A DNA stretch of 14,810 nucleotides from Bryobacterales bacterium (GTDB taxonomy: Bacteria > Acidobacteriota > Terriglobia > Bryobacterales > Bryobacteraceae), in the NCBI GenBank assembly GCA_003132865.1, contig PKYZ01000796.1, forward strand, positions 1 through 14,810. The letters are read 5' to 3'. Below are positions 1 to 8,147 of the stretch, in pieces. The position numbers were made by a program, and so were the translations under genes. The notes under the pieces are model-generated. The model worked only from the letters and a program-made list of their open reading frames with translations, had not been told where the DNA came from and did not search any database. How positions within the stretch are numbered: position 1 is the stretch's first letter; each line of letters opens with the position of its first letter.

Positions 1-80
1 GGTGAGTAGTTGTAAGTCTATGTGTATGATGTTAAATGACTTACCTAATCATTACGGTATTACGGATTTCTAACCGAACT

Positions 81-120
81 GGGTCATCTGGGCTCATCTG
101 GGATCAAGCGGGTTCAGGTT
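81..120. repeat. Four phased degenerate 10-bp repeats
   Basis: Four consecutive 10-bp units each begin GGNTCA: GGGTCATCTG, GGCTCATCTG, GGATCAAGCG and GGTTCAGGTT. The GG and TCA positions are invariant and the rest drifts. The array lies about 30 bp beyond the terminator of the minus-strand phosphoesterase gene. The 80 bases before it are AT-richer and carry an inverted pair, GTAAGTC at 12-18 and GACTTAC at 38-44. No gene is visible in 1-130. The exact 10-bp phasing would put each unit on the same helix face. Function is unknown; it could be a protein-binding array or a decayed minisatellite. Confidence 0.5.
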
Positions 121-146
121 GGGTGGGGGCTTAGCGTTTGAGGCGT

Positions 147-181
147 AAAAAAACCCTCTCCCCGGTCCATCGAGGAGAGGG
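147..181 (-). terminator. Rho-independent terminator of the phosphoesterase gene
   Basis: Read on the minus strand, CCCTCTCC (rc of 174-181) pairs perfectly with GGAGAGGG (rc of 154-161) across a 12-nt loop, and seven T residues (147-153) follow. It starts about 25 nt past the stop codon at 204-206, as expected for an intrinsic terminator of that transcript. Confidence 0.85.
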
Positions 182-203
182 CCGTTGCAGCCGGAAACGT
201 GCT

Positions 204-3050
204 TTAGTTGTCGTCCGGGTCAGCGGTGGTGGGTGCCGAGTTGTTGAAGTCGCTCGGGGGGCGAACCGTGCTCTCGCCGGGATAGGGCCGCTTAAACCCG
301 GTGGACATGTACCAGTTCAGATGGTTGACGGTGTCCGGGTCTTCGGCGTCGGGCTTGGTCAGTTTGCCGGCGAAGATCTGCGCCTTCTTCTGAAGCCAAG
401 CCCTCCTCAGGGCCTCGACCGCATCGCCGCTCGTTGGGTTGGCTGCGCTCGCTGTAACGCCCTGGTCCAGCGGGACCTGGTTCGGCACGTGCGTCCACGG
501 CTCGAAGTTGGCCTTGGGCGGCACGCCCGCGACGAAAGCCGTCCTCATCGGCGACGCCACCAGGTCGAACTGGTTCATGGGCGGCAGACCGAGGATTTGC
601 TCAATCGTCCGAGTCATGTTGACCTGCGTGTAGTAGGTGTGTTGGGTGGGTCCGTTCTGCACGGCGTATGGGCTGACGATATAGCCTGGGCTGCGATGAC
701 CGTCGACGTGGTCGACGCCGTTCTGCGCGTCGTCTTCCTCAATGAAGATTGCCGACGTGGACCACACCTTGCTGTGGCTGATGTAGTCGATAATGCGCCC
801 AACGGCCAAGTCGTTATCGGCCTGTTCGGCGTCCGGGGTCGGCGGGCCGCCTGTGTGGTCGCACATTATCCACAGGAGGCTCAACGCGGGCACCGTACCG
901 GCCGCGACGTCATTATGGAAGTCCTGCACCCACAGATCGACGCGGAACTGATCGGGGATGCCCAAGTCGAACTGCGGGAAGTTCTTGACGAGGTGATGAT
1001 ACACGGCCGGGAGAGAGGACTGTGCCTGGACCGTGTTCTGATAGTACAGCGTCGTCTCGAGCCCAGCCTCGAAGTTCTGCGCGTCGGCGTAAAACTCGCT
1101 CCAGCTCGGCTCGCTGGTCGACCCGTTCGGCTGTAGGAACGTATCGTTCTCGACGTATTCGCCGTAGAACTTCACCGGCAGACCGGCGGCCGTCGCTTCC
1201 GAGAACAGGAAGCCCTTGCTCTGATAGGCAAGTGCATCCCCGGCGTTCCCGCCTGGATAGCTGCGGTCCCAGTCAGGCGACTGGATGTCGTCGGCGTAGG
1301 GCGCCAAGCCCTCGGTGATCCACTGGTGACCGTCAGCCGACTGGCGGCTCGGGTCGTAGAAATTGTCGAAGAGAGGGAAGCGCTCGACCAGTGCGTGCGC
1401 GTTCGGCGTGTCCTGGCCGCCGAACACGGCCAACGAGGGGGAGCCATTGCCGGCGGCCACGTCGCCCAGGATCTGATCATAGGTGCGGTTTTCACGGATG
1501 ATCAGGAACACGTGCTTGATCAGCGACGGATCGCCGATCTTGTCCGGGATTGTGACCGGCTTGGCCTTCGGGTTGCCACCGGCGGCAGACTCGATATTTT
1601 GCGTCAGATCCCAGTGGTTGTTCTCGAAAACCTGCTTCGTCATCGCCTGCAAGGTGACGCTATTCGGCACGGGGACGATGCTGACGGTGCCATTGTCCTG
1701 GTGGGTATTGTAGCCGGTGACGCCGTAGTCGGTCTCGAACGAAAAACGCGTGCCGATGCCCTTGTCATTGGCAACGAGGAGCACGTTATCGGCCGCGCCC
1801 AGCACGACCGAGGCCGGCGCATAGGCTACCGGGATCATGCCCATGACGGGATTCTTCGCGCCGTTACTGAGGTTGATCACCCCGATCGCGTTGGCATTGT
1901 AAAGCGCGACGTAGGCAACGCCTCTCGTGGCATCGACGGCGATCGAGTTCGGCGCGGCGCCATAGGCCGGTTGGCCTTCGCCGGGCACTCCGATCGGCAG
2001 CCCAAGGTTGATCGTCCCCGCCACCTTGTTGGTGGCCGTGTCGATAACCGAGATGGTGTCGCTATAGGTATTGGCGACCAACAGGTACCGTCCGTAGAAC
2101 GCCATCCCGGTCGGGTGCAGACCGGTCGAGATGGTAGCGGTGACCGTCATCGAGGCCAGATCAACCACAGAGACGGTACCGGTGATCGCGGCGCCAACCA
2201 CCGGGTCGGCGACGATTTCAGTGCCGGCGGAGTTGATCTGGAAGTCTGCCTCCGTAGCGGCCCGGCCACCCTCGTTGCTGACGTAGGCGGTCTTGCCGTT
2301 GCTGCTGCCGATCACGATGCTGTGCGGCGCGTTGCCGACGCGGATCTGCTCACCCTGCGTCGGCGGCGTCGCGGTCAGGTCGATCTTGGCGAGCGTATCG
2401 TTCTGGTTCAGCAGGACGTAGGCGCTCTTACCATCGTTTGAGAGCGTGATGCCGCCGGGATAAGAAGTCCCGGGGGACCAGAACGTGCCGCAGGGTGTGG
2501 CATAAGCGGCCGGAGGGCTGTTCGGAAAGCAGGTGATGAAGGAATTGTCCGGCGGCACGCTGACTTGGGCGTCGTCTGTCAGCAAGCCTTCTTCAGAGAC
2601 CTTGGCGATGGTGACATTGCTACTGTCCTGGCTGAACACCAGGTACTTGCCGTCCGCCGAATAGGCGATGCCGCCATAGCTGCCGCTCGAATCCTGTCCG
2701 AACGCGATGTAGTCCTGCAGGACAGCGCCGGTGCTGGTGTCGAACACCTCGACGGCCTCCGACGCGCCCAAGGTGAGGACGGCGGCGGTGTGACTGCGGA
2801 CATTGGGGTTCAGCGCGATGGCCTTCGCGCGGACCTGGTTGCCGAGGTTGACTTGTTTGCCGGCTGGGGTGATGACCTGGCCAGAGCTGACGACCCACGC
2901 GCCGTTCGGCAGCGGGCCGGTTTCGTAGGTCGGGTACGGGTTGGACTGAGCAGCGGCGAGCGCCGGAAGGCTCAGCCCCGCCGCCAGCAGGCTGGCGAGC
3001 GGACGCAGACGGTTGATCCGAGAATTATCTCGAGACGTTTTTCGGGACAT
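204..3050 (-). CDS. Secreted YncE-type beta-propeller / phosphoesterase (alkaline phosphatase superfamily) fusion
   Basis: 948 residues from the chosen start. A signal peptide is visible: basic N-terminus, hydrophobic LASLLAAGLSLPALAAA, likely cleavage near residue 33, so the product is exported. Residues about 60-480 carry YVTN/YncE-like propeller repeats (SVVDLASMTVTATISTGLHP, ISVIDTATNKVAGTINLG). From about residue 510 a PF04185-type phosphoesterase domain follows: HVFLIIRENRTYDQ (about 517), LFDNFYDPSRQSADGHQW (about 565), LLWIMCDHTGGP (about 730) and FIEEDDAQNGVDHVDGHRSP (about 780). The acidic and His residues of these motifs should bind metal and substrate phosphate. Start chosen at ATG 3050 because AAGGAGG (rc of 3061-3067) lies 10 nt upstream and the signal peptide follows at once; the frame is open further upstream without support. 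It is divergent from the TonB receptor gene, suggesting joint extracellular phosphoester use. The exact substrate cannot be told. Confidence 0.9.
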   Translation of the reverse strand: MSRKTSRDNSRINRLRPLASLLAAGLSLPALAAAQSNPYPTYETGPLPNGAWVVSSGQVITPAGKQVNLGNQVRAKAIALNPNVRSHTAAVLTLGASEAVEVFDTSTGAVLQDYIAFGQDSSGSYGGIAYSADGKYLVFSQDSSNVTIAKVSEEGLLTDDAQVSVPPDNSFITCFPNSPPAAYATPCGTFWSPGTSYPGGITLSNDGKSAYVLLNQNDTLAKIDLTATPPTQGEQIRVGNAPHSIVIGSSNGKTAYVSNEGGRAATEADFQINSAGTEIVADPVVGAAITGTVSVVDLASMTVTATISTGLHPTGMAFYGRYLLVANTYSDTISVIDTATNKVAGTINLGLPIGVPGEGQPAYGAAPNSIAVDATRGVAYVALYNANAIGVINLSNGAKNPVMGMIPVAYAPASVVLGAADNVLLVANDKGIGTRFSFETDYGVTGYNTHQDNGTVSIVPVPNSVTLQAMTKQVFENNHWDLTQNIESAAGGNPKAKPVTIPDKIGDPSLIKHVFLIIRENRTYDQILGDVAAGNGSPSLAVFGGQDTPNAHALVERFPLFDNFYDPSRQSADGHQWITEGLAPYADDIQSPDWDRSYPGGNAGDALAYQSKGFLFSEATAAGLPVKFYGEYVENDTFLQPNGSTSEPSWSEFYADAQNFEAGLETTLYYQNTVQAQSSLPAVYHHLVKNFPQFDLGIPDQFRVDLWVQDFHNDVAAGTVPALSLLWIMCDHTGGPPTPDAEQADNDLAVGRIIDYISHSKVWSTSAIFIEEDDAQNGVDHVDGHRSPGYIVSPYAVQNGPTQHTYYTQVNMTRTIEQILGLPPMNQFDLVASPMRTAFVAGVPPKANFEPWTHVPNQVPLDQGVTASAANPTSGDAVEALRRAWLQKKAQIFAGKLTKPDAEDPDTVNHLNWYMSTGFKRPYPGESTVRPPSDFNNSAPTTADPDDN

Positions 3051-3197
3051 GTACCGTTCTCCTCCTTGGAGTTTTTCCATCACCAACCTAACAGACGACC
3101 TGTGACGGCTTGATGATGATCGGGTGAGATTTCCGTTACATGGGCCGAACTTTTTCTCGCGGATTGTACGCAAAAGTCCCAATGGCTTCTAATCAGA

Positions 3198-3226
3198 TCG
3201 ACAACCCCCGAAAATAGGTGTAGGAT
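3198..3226 (+). promoter_or_regulatory. Candidate sigma-70 promoter for the TonB-dependent receptor gene
   Basis: TCGACA (3198-3203, 5/6 to consensus) and TAGGAT (3221-3226, 4/6) are separated by exactly 17 bp, in the 262-bp gap between the two divergent genes. Transcription would start near 3233, giving an 80-nt leader before ATG 3313. I found no equally good pair on the opposite strand. This is a pattern match only. Confidence 0.35.
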
Positions 3227-3312
3227 TATCAGGCTGACGCTGAATTTAGATGGTCCTGTCATGGCATTGTCACATTTGATCGCTAACATCAGGAGTTGGA
3301 GCGACGTCTCTG

Positions 3313-6279
3313 ATGCGACCTTATTATCTGTTGCCATTCCTCCTATGCTTGGATTCCTATGCACAGGTAGCTCGAACATCTCTTACTGGCTCTGTAACCG
3401 ATCAACAGGGCAGACCTGTCCCATCCGCCAGAGTGAAAGCGATCAGCATTGCGACTGGCCTCAAGCGAGAGGTCGAGACAGGCATGCAGGGCACTTATGC
3501 GCTGGCAGATCTCGGTGTGGGCATTTATTTGATCGAGATCGACAAAGAGGGGTTCGCCACCGTTCGCCTGCAGAACGTGACGCTGGAGGTCGGTCACACC
3601 CGTACGCTTGATGTGACGCTTGGCCTGGCAGAGCGGACCGACCAAGTGAACGTGACGGAAGCCATGTTTCAGTTAGACCGGGTTGACACCACAGTCGGTG
3701 CGCCGATTGAACCGCAGCAGGTCGAGGAACTGCCGATCAACGGCCGCAACTGGTCGACGCTCACCTCGCTCGTTCCTGGCGCGGTGGATACCGGCGCGGG
3801 CGATCAGCGGACCATTCGTTTCGCGGGCCACGGCCTTGACGACAACAATCTAACTCTGGACGGCGTGGATGCGACTGCGGTGTACAACCAGATGCAGCGC
3901 GAATATGCCCGGCTCACGATTCCCCTGGAAGCGATCGACCAGTTCGATGTTAAGGACCAGACGTTCGGAGCGGATGTCGAAGGTGGCACGTCCGGCGGTC
4001 AGGTTGCCGTTGTATCGCCTTCCGGCACAAATAGTTTCCATGGTGACGCTTTCGATTACTTCCGGAACGATGCCATAGAAGCGCGCACACCGTTCAATGG
4101 GGCTTCACCGAATCCATTCCTGTTGAATCAGTTTGGAGGAGCCTTGGGTGGTCCCATCCTCCGCGACAAACTGTTCTTCTATGCGGCCTACGAGGGGCTG
4201 CGCCAGCGCCTGGATGGAACGCAGATCGGTCTTGTACCCAGCCCCAGCTTCGTCGCTCAGATCGGTACTACGTCTCCCGCCCTGCTGCCGGTCGTTCAGG
4301 CCTATCCCGCCGGGACATCGCCGGCTTCCAATCCCAATGTATGGAACTACCGCGCGCCCGGACGCCAAGTCGACAATGAAGACTCGGGCATGATCCGGCT
4401 CGATTATCACTATTCCGACAGAACGACTTCGTTCGTCCGCTTCAATGCCGACGAGGCCGTCGAAACCACCCCGGGCGGCCAGCTCATCGCCAAAACGCTG
4501 TATGATACGAAGTTCAACAACGGTGTTTTCGAGTTGCTGCATGTGTTTTCACCGAGGGTGGTGAACGAATTCAAATTCGGAATCGACCAGGATTTGTATC
4601 ACACCGCTACGCTGTCCCCATTGCCGTATACCTTCAGCGTCTCCGGCTTCAGCTCTCTGTCGGGAATAACTACTTCCGACTATCCCTCGAAGAGCATCAG
4701 CTTCCTGGATGACATATCGTGGTCAAAAGGGAATCACATGCTGAAATTCGGCGTCGAGATCAAGCCGGTTTTTCTGAACCAAGGTACGTCCAGCAGCGGA
4801 AGCCTGACCTTCACATCGACAGCGAACTTCTTGAACAACGCGGCCGGCACCGCCTCCTACACGGCGCTGCTTCCCCTGGTAAGACAGCGTAAGACCGAGT
4901 ACTGGGCCTATGCCGAAGACGAGTGGAAGGTGCTCCCCAATTTGACCATCAATGCGGGCGTTCGCTATAACGTGTTTAACGCGCTGCATGCCATTAACAA
5001 CGATGCAGTGCCCTTCGATTTTGCGACTTGCGGCGGTTTCTGTCCGCGGACCTATTCGTTCTTCAACCCACATTACAACGACGTTGACCCCCGCATCGGC
5101 GTTGCCTGGTCGCGCCGGGGTACGGTCGTCAGGGTGGGCGCAGGGATCTACCACACCGATGGTCAACTCGACGATCAGAACCTGCCGATCTCCAACACCG
5201 TCGACCGTTACTCGTTCAAGAGCACCGCGTTCCCCAACTTGTCCTACCCTTTGGACCCGTTCCTCACCTATGCCATGAACGGAGGCCTGGGAGTGGTTTC
5301 GCCCCGGGACCTGGATCGGAATCGAAAGGACAACTATGTGGCGGCCTGGACGGTGTCGGTCGAGCAGTCGCTGCCCATGAAATTTGTGGCCACGCTGAAC
5401 TACCTCGGCAACAAGGGGACCGACATTCTCACCACCACCTATACGAACCTCGCCGTTCCGCCGTCGAACACGGTTCCATATCCGGCCTTTGGGGTAGTCT
5501 CGTGGCGCGGCGATGTTGGCAACAGCACTTTTGAGGCAATGCAATTAAACCTGCGGCGTACCTTCCAGAACGGCTTCCTGCTTTCTTCGAACTACATGTG
5601 GTCGCATTCCATCAACGACGGGAGTATCGGTGGCGGGGATTCGGATACACCACAGAACTCGTTCTGCCGCTCCTGCGATAAAGCCAGCAGCGATTTCGAT
5701 GTGCGTCAGCTCTTCAATGTCTCGACCGTCTATGCGCTGCCTTTTGGCGCCGGGAAGCGGTTCCTCAGTTCGCCAGGACTCGTCCGAACGCTGCTGGGTA
5801 ATTGGGAAGTCAGCGCGATCGGCACCGCTCAAACCGGCTTGCCAGTGAATATCACGGTGGACCGGACCAACGCGTCGGTGCCGGGTCTGTACGCGGTCAG
5901 CGGCTCCGAGCGTCCCGATTACGTCCCGGGCGTCTCCCTGACTCCGGCCGGAGGCTCGACTCCGGATCAATGGATTAACCGTACGGCATTCGCCACACCG
6001 GCCAGCGGTACATTTGGGAATCTCGGGCGCAATGCTTTCCGGGCACCTGGCATCGCGCAGCTTGATCTGGGCGTCTCCAAATTCATCCCGATCACCGAAG
6101 GCGTCAGCTTCCGGCTGCGTGGCGATTTGTTCAACGTCCTGAACCGTGCACAATACGGCGCGCCTAACGCCGACATCTCACAATCTAACTTCGGCGTAAT
6201 CACGACGACGATCAGCAACTATGCCACCGGGCGGGGTACCCCGCGCGAGCTGCAGATCTCGGCGAAGATCGTGTTTTAG
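3313..6279 (+). CDS. TonB-dependent receptor, Oar-like, with N-terminal carboxypeptidase regulatory-like domain
   Basis: 988 residues. A short signal peptide (MRPYYLLPFLLCLDSYA, cleavage near residue 17) leads to a CarboxypepD_reg-type beta-sandwich at about 20-112 (LTGSVTDQQGRPVPSARV ... GTYALADLGVGIYLIEI). A plug domain follows at about 125-260 (ELPINGRNWSTLTSLVPG, LTLDGVDATAVYN, GGQVAVVSPSGTNSFHG), then a long outer-membrane beta-barrel with many aromatic strands. The protein ends SAKIVF with a terminal Phe, the usual outer-membrane insertion signal. This is the acidobacterial/Bacteroidota-style receptor family that imports substrates with TonB energy; no TonB gene is in the window. AGGAG (3291-3295) and TGGAG (3297-3301) precede ATG 3313. 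Position opposite the secreted phosphoesterase suggests that enzyme's products as ligand, which is inference. Confidence 0.92.
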   Translation: MRPYYLLPFLLCLDSYAQVARTSLTGSVTDQQGRPVPSARVKAISIATGLKREVETGMQGTYALADLGVGIYLIEIDKEGFATVRLQNVTLEVGHTRTLDVTLGLAERTDQVNVTEAMFQLDRVDTTVGAPIEPQQVEELPINGRNWSTLTSLVPGAVDTGAGDQRTIRFAGHGLDDNNLTLDGVDATAVYNQMQREYARLTIPLEAIDQFDVKDQTFGADVEGGTSGGQVAVVSPSGTNSFHGDAFDYFRNDAIEARTPFNGASPNPFLLNQFGGALGGPILRDKLFFYAAYEGLRQRLDGTQIGLVPSPSFVAQIGTTSPALLPVVQAYPAGTSPASNPNVWNYRAPGRQVDNEDSGMIRLDYHYSDRTTSFVRFNADEAVETTPGGQLIAKTLYDTKFNNGVFELLHVFSPRVVNEFKFGIDQDLYHTATLSPLPYTFSVSGFSSLSGITTSDYPSKSISFLDDISWSKGNHMLKFGVEIKPVFLNQGTSSSGSLTFTSTANFLNNAAGTASYTALLPLVRQRKTEYWAYAEDEWKVLPNLTINAGVRYNVFNALHAINNDAVPFDFATCGGFCPRTYSFFNPHYNDVDPRIGVAWSRRGTVVRVGAGIYHTDGQLDDQNLPISNTVDRYSFKSTAFPNLSYPLDPFLTYAMNGGLGVVSPRDLDRNRKDNYVAAWTVSVEQSLPMKFVATLNYLGNKGTDILTTTYTNLAVPPSNTVPYPAFGVVSWRGDVGNSTFEAMQLNLRRTFQNGFLLSSNYMWSHSINDGSIGGGDSDTPQNSFCRSCDKASSDFDVRQLFNVSTVYALPFGAGKRFLSSPGLVRTLLGNWEVSAIGTAQTGLPVNITVDRTNASVPGLYAVSGSERPDYVPGVSLTPAGGSTPDQWINRTAFATPASGTFGNLGRNAFRAPGIAQLDLGVSKFIPITEGVSFRLRGDLFNVLNRAQYGAPNADISQSNFGVITTTISNYATGRGTPRELQISAKIVF

Positions 6280-6584
6280 GGATCGCCCTGATGAAGTGCG
6301 ACGCATTCTGTAAAACAGAAACAAAACAGGGAGAATTCACCGCCCGATTAGCGATAACACATACATTCCACGGGCCTTACTGCTCAAACTCGTGAGCAAA
6401 AACAACAGGGGAAAACAGGGCCTGTTCCTGGCGATACGTTCCCTGAGGGCGCAAGAGATCGGTTCGCGAAGAAGTTCATCCCGACATGTAGCATATAAGG
6501 CCGAATGTCGCGATGTCCAACGGCAGGGAGACCGCGCTGGCTTGCCGGTATTCGGTACGATCCCCGCGACCGGTGCTAGCCGTG
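6280..6584. other. Gene-free stretch after the TonB receptor gene
   Basis: About 305 bp with no convincing coding frame on either strand. A perfect 6-bp hairpin, TTCTGT-AAA-ACAGAA (6306-6320), lies 27 nt past the receptor stop, but no T-run follows, so a terminator role is weak. AACAGG/CCTGTT near 6415-6427 is another small palindrome. The stretch appears to be leftover DNA between the receptor and the pseudogene region. Confidence 0.5.
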
Positions 6585-6735
6585 TCAGGGTAATTCCCAG
6601 TCGAGGGCGTAAATCTCGCCGGTTCCGGTGCTGCCGGGCGGTGATCAGGGAATCGTCTGGGGCGATCGCAAACCATCCCCAGTCAGCCAGCGAGATATTC
6701 TTCAAGCTGTCGACGAGTTCCGCCTTCCGACGGCA
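6585..6735 (-). pseudogene. C-terminal remnant of a TolB/WD40-like (winged-helix regulator type) protein, frameshifted
   Basis: On the minus strand, residues KAELVDSLKNISLADWGW and FAIAPDDSLITA read in one frame from about 6726. They match the last blade and tail of the winged-helix plus TolB/PD40 propeller proteins common in Acidobacteria, as I know the family. At about 6635-6639 one extra C in the CCCGG run moves the reading to the next frame, where GSTGTGEIYALDWELP and stop TGA (6587-6585) give the standard family ending. Only about 50 C-terminal residues survive; no upstream propeller or DNA-binding domain is present. It is therefore a dead fragment with both a 5' truncation and a frameshift. 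Confidence 0.6.
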
Positions 6736-6861
6736 CCGCCTTGGAACGACTCGGATGGCCTTTGGAGGAGATTTGGCGAGTGTTGCGGGATTTCAGAGCT
6801 TGCCGGAATCATCCTTCGGACAACTCGGAGCACGGACTTCAGCGGCGGATTGAAGTAGCGG

Positions 6862-7622
6862 TTAGGCATTGCTCCGCACAGAGAATCCATCTCGGCGCGT
6901 GATCGCGGTCGCCACAAGAAGGGAAGGGTGTTCCAGCCGGCACGAATATCTCCATGCCGCATATCGCGCAACGTCTTCCGCTTCGAGTCCCATTACGACG
7001 TTCACCGGACGATCTACGGAGGTGACTACGGCGGCAATATCGTCCTTACTGGTAAGGCCGGCGCGTAGAGCACATCGGAGCCAGCCATCTGATACGCCTG
7101 CAACCGCTCGATCGTGTCTCTGAGGTCAGGCTGGCCCGCCAGATAGTTCTCGGCGCGCGCCGTGAGAGTGAATGGAAAGGGAAGAGCGCGCACCGCATCG
7201 GCCGCCGCGCGGACTCGCTCGACCGCATGCGCGCGCTCATAGATGGGATGGCCTGGCTGCCGGGACATGTCTTCGATAGACCCGCCCACAGCTCCGGCGG
7301 CCGCCGCCAGCCGGATGGTTTCCGCGACGGTCTCAGGATCGTCTCCAAAGCCATTCTCAAGATCGGCGCTGACAGGCAGGCCGGTGGCGGACGAGATCAT
7401 GGACACGTGCTCGAGCGCTTGGCGACGGTCCATCGTGTTGTCCGGCTGCCCGGCGGAGAAAGCATAGCCGGCGCTGGTGGTGGCCAGCGCTTCAAAGCCC
7501 AGGTGCGCCAGCAGCCGCGCCGTACCGGCATCCCACGGATTGGGAATGATGAACGCACCAGAACGCGCATGGAGCGCGCGAAAGGTCCGTCCCTTTTCAG
7601 CTTGCGTCAACATGGCGATCAC
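6862..7622 (-). pseudogene. Isocitrate lyase / phosphoenolpyruvate mutase family protein, frameshifted
   Basis: The first 187 or so residues are a good PEP mutase/ICL-family TIM barrel: FIIPNPWDAGTARLLAHLG, ALATTSAGYAFSAG, the metal-binding-type VSADLENGFGDDPE, GGSIEDMSRQPGHPIY and FTLTARAENYLAGQPD. After VLYAPAL (about 7058) the frame runs into a stop at 7026. Shifting by one base at the CCGGCC run restores the family continuation GLTSKDDIAAVV, DRPVNVVMGLEAEDVA, to TAA 6864-6862. The restored C-terminus lacks the usual final helices. A third frame gives AMPNRYFNPPLKS, which resembles the family's ...AMP-x-x-x-FN ending, so more decay is likely. GTG start 7622 overlaps the NIPSNAP stop (GTGA); ATG 7613 is an alternative. 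The family cleaves or forms C-C or P-C bonds on small oxo-acids; this copy is probably inactive unless the shift is a sequencing error. Confidence 0.75.
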
Positions 7623-7963
7623 GCTGGCCCCGCGAGCGTCGAGGGCAGGCCGAACGTTCCATCGACTACTTCAACGAAGTTTCTCTCTTCGCGGAGGATC
7701 AGACGCTTGCTCTGTGCCATGGTGAAATTCTCGCGCGCTTCCGGGTCGGACCGCAAGCGTGCCCGGTAGGTCTCATAAGAGGCGAGGCTGTCGAAAGCAA
7801 TCAAACCCCAAGCCACATTGTTGGTGCCTTCATGCGGAAGAAAATAGCCGACCAGGTGGCCGCCGCATCGCGGAATAATGCGGCCCCAATTCTCGGCGTA
7901 CTTCTTGAACACGTCCCGCTGGAACGGATCGATCTCGTAGCGGATGACGCAGGTCACTGTCAT
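7619..7963 (-). CDS. NIPSNAP family protein
   Basis: 114 residues with a NIPSNAP-like ferredoxin-fold pattern: [61 protein letters not shown] and [22 protein letters not shown]. This matches the usual length of the bacterial single-domain members, whose chemistry is largely undefined. ATG 7963 is preceded by AGGAGA in a good ribosome-site position. The stop TGA overlaps the GTG of the downstream PEP mutase-like gene, so the two were co-translated. A divergent ArsR-type regulator lies upstream and probably controls the pair. Confidence 0.85.
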   Translation of the reverse strand: MTVTCVIRYEIDPFQRDVFKKYAENWGRIIPRCGGHLVGYFLPHEGTNNVAWGLIAFDSLASYETYRARLRSDPEARENFTMAQSKRLILREERNFVEVVDGTFGLPSTLAGPA

Positions 7964-8082
7964 TGGTATTCTCCTAGCGGGCGGTTCGGCCGGTGAATCG
8001 CCCTAGCCAACCGTTAGCGCCGCACCAATCGCCAGGACGACCTACATGGCTTCGCGGCGGCCTAGCTCCCCGGTTGAGCGCT

Positions 8083-8109
8083 CTGCCGGATGCATATTCG
8101 GCAGTATGC
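8083..8109. promoter_or_regulatory. Candidate operator dyads between NIPSNAP and ArsR-type genes
   Basis: Two overlapping inverted repeats lie in the divergent intergenic region: CTGCCG (8083-8088) with CGGCAG (8099-8104), and GCATA (8092-8096) with TATGC (8105-8109). ArsR-family dimers bind short imperfect dyads near their own promoters, so this is a reasonable operator candidate. No proof beyond position and symmetry. Confidence 0.3.
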
Positions 8110-8114
8110 CAGCT

Positions 8115-8141
8115 TTGGGACAGGAACACTTCGTCTACAAT
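8115..8141 (+). promoter_or_regulatory. Possible promoter giving a leaderless regulator mRNA
   Basis: TACAAT (8136-8141, 5/6 to the -10 consensus) ends 6 bp before GTG 8148. TTGGGA (8115-8120) lies upstream with a short 15-bp spacer. If used, transcription would begin almost exactly at the start codon, which fits the absence of a ribosome-binding site there. The spacer is shorter than ideal, so this is tentative. Confidence 0.25.
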
Positions 8142-8147
8142 CAAAGT

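Noticed and set aside
138..1136. 332-codon plus-strand open frame
   Set aside because: Antisense to the phosphoesterase gene; Arg/Val-rich high-GC sequence without motifs, and it covers that gene's terminator.
1326..2441. 371-codon plus-strand open frame
   Set aside because: Antisense shadow of the beta-propeller region; repetitive RVGD/HDRG-rich composition with no fold pattern.
4723..6153. Two long minus-strand open frames inside the TonB receptor gene
   Set aside because: Antisense shadows of a strongly supported receptor coding frame.
6306..6320. Hairpin TTCTGT-AAA-ACAGAA as terminator of the receptor gene
   Set aside because: Six A/T-rich pairs and no following T-run; too weak to call.
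6392..6853. 153-codon plus-strand open frame
   Set aside because: Covers the TolB-like remnant in antisense; Arg/Ser-rich without motifs or a ribosome site.
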